In this document: one piece after another, positions 6,601-7,018 of the stretch
Numbering within the stretch: the first letter of the stretch is position 1
Layout: each line of letters starts with the position of its first letter
Assembly (NCBI GenBank): GCA_029261615.1
Contig: JAJDAX010000033.1
Location: 1 to 7,018 of the forward strand
Reading direction: 5' to 3'
Length of the DNA stretch: 7,018 nt
From: Nitrospinaceae bacterium
Lineage (GTDB): Bacteria > Nitrospinota > Nitrospinia > Nitrospinales > Nitrospinaceae
Made by a program: the position numbers and the translations under genes
The notes under the pieces: generated by a model
Database searches by the model: none
What the model was told of the DNA's origin: nothing
The model's input: only the letters and a program-made list of their open reading frames with translations

Positions 6601-6619
6601 TTCCCTAAAGTATAATTAA

Positions 6620-7018
6620 TTACGCAAGAGCCATGCTTACGACAAATATCGCAACAACTACGATGCCCGCCGCAAATACCCTCCGAAGCATGGAACTTGA
6701 AATTCGTTTAGACACCTGGTTACTTAGAATAAGACCCAGTATTCCTCCAAGCACAAACAAACCAGACACCTCCAGCGATATTCCCCTGCCTGCCACGAAA
6801 TGAGACCCCACCCCGGAAATACTTATCAATACTATTACCAGTAACGAAGTTCCAACAGCACGGTGAACCGGCATACTACTAAACATTACTAACGCCGGAA
6901 CGATCACAATCCCACCACCAATTCCGAACATGCCCGACAGGAAACCCGTTCCCAGCCCTACAAGCATGAGAAGAAAGGCACATCGAGACGTGAATTTAAG
7001 TTCCCCACTTTCCTCACG
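6620..7018 (-). CDS. TauE/SafE-family membrane permease, C-terminal half (partial)
   Basis: Partial gene: the frame is open to the window edge at 7018 and ends with TAA at 6620-6622, giving 132 residues. It matches the second half of TauE/SafE (DUF81) proteins, which are usually 240-270 residues with two similar halves. The repeat signature GFLSGMFGIGGG is followed by VPALV, then VGTSLLVIVLIS, and the end RRVFAAGIVVVAIFVVSMALA is hydrophobic. About four membrane-spanning segments can be seen. A short polar stretch (EESGELKFTSR) just inside the window looks like the loop between the two halves. An internal ATG at 6967 exists, but the coding match continues upstream of it, so it is not the true start. 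Family members are thought to move sulfite, sulfonates or other small organic anions across the inner membrane; the substrate here is unknown. It shares strand with the operon but is separated by 258 bases and a weak terminator, so a functional link is only possible. Confidence 0.85.
   Translation of the reverse strand, partial: REESGELKFTSRCAFLLMLVGLGTGFLSGMFGIGGGIVIVPALVMFSSMPVHRAVGTSLLVIVLISISGVGSHFVAGRGISLEVSGLFVLGGILGLILSNQVSKRISSSMLRRVFAAGIVVVAIFVVSMALA

Larger units (their letters stand above)
6362..6619. other. AT-rich intergenic region upstream of the oxidoreductase operon
   Basis: This is the only long non-coding stretch, clearly richer in A and T than the genes on both sides. The operon promoter should lie here because the transporter gene upstream ends at 6620 and the gap is 258 bases, but no convincing paired -35/-10 boxes can be read. 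What it holds: a weak terminator-like hairpin (6544-6570), a 9-base inverted repeat with arms 72 bases apart (6511-6519 and 6592-6600), a small palindrome CTAAA-AA-TTTAG (6490-6501), the six-base word GAAGAA repeated 21 bases apart (6480-6485 and 6501-6506), and a 17-codon minus-strand open frame (6457-6404) without a clear ribosome-binding site. A TTGAAA at 6419-6424 on the minus strand could be a -35 box but lacks a well-spaced -10. Confidence 0.6.

Noticed and set aside
1..7018. Search for mobile elements, CRISPR repeats, tRNA genes, toxin-antitoxin pairs or phage genes
   Set aside because: None seen by eye: no transposase or integrase motifs, no regularly spaced repeats and no cloverleaf-like sequence. 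Nearly all the DNA is used by the six genes described.

Overview
The window holds one tightly packed, leftward-transcribed (minus-strand) bacterial operon of five genes, preceded by the 3' half of a membrane transporter gene on the same strand. The genes have moderate GC (a 60-base sample counted by hand is about 55% GC). A sampled 60-base stretch of the one long intergenic region is about 32% GC. Start codons sit behind purine-rich Shine-Dalgarno sequences of bacterial type. The gene content (ferredoxin-dependent 2-oxoacid oxidoreductase, ADP-forming acyl-CoA synthetase, amino-acid dehydrogenase) suggests an anaerobe, a facultative anaerobe or a metabolically versatile environmental bacterium. 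The sequence alone does not fix a phylum.

Layout in the direction of transcription, right to left. 7018-6620: C-terminal half of a TauE/SafE-family permease, cut by the window edge. 6619-6362: AT-rich intergenic region with a weak terminator-like hairpin, a widely spaced inverted repeat and the ribosome-binding site of the operon. 6361-5456: fused gamma-delta (ferredoxin-bearing) subunit of a 2-oxoacid:ferredoxin oxidoreductase. 5459-4221: alpha subunit. 4224-3292: TPP-binding beta subunit. 3317-1194: single-chain ADP-forming acyl-CoA synthetase. 1197-88: Glu/Leu/Phe/Val-type amino-acid dehydrogenase. 87-1: no gene and no convincing terminator. All four junctions inside the operon overlap (4, 4, 26 and 4 bases), so the five proteins are probably made together.

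The genes make a coherent pathway. The dehydrogenase deaminates an amino acid to a 2-oxoacid. The oxidoreductase decarboxylates this to an acyl-CoA plus CO2 and reduced ferredoxin. The synthetase converts the acyl-CoA to a free acid and makes ATP. Two positions in the dehydrogenase that bind the glutamate side chain in true glutamate dehydrogenases are hydrophobic here (V44, A309). This points to a nonpolar amino acid such as a branched-chain one and, by inference, to an oxidoreductase of the 2-oxoisovalerate (VOR) type rather than a pyruvate enzyme. The same set could in principle run backwards and make amino acids from organic acids. I see no mobile element, CRISPR array, tRNA or rRNA. The window is a well-formed metabolic operon rather than an obviously new kind of system.
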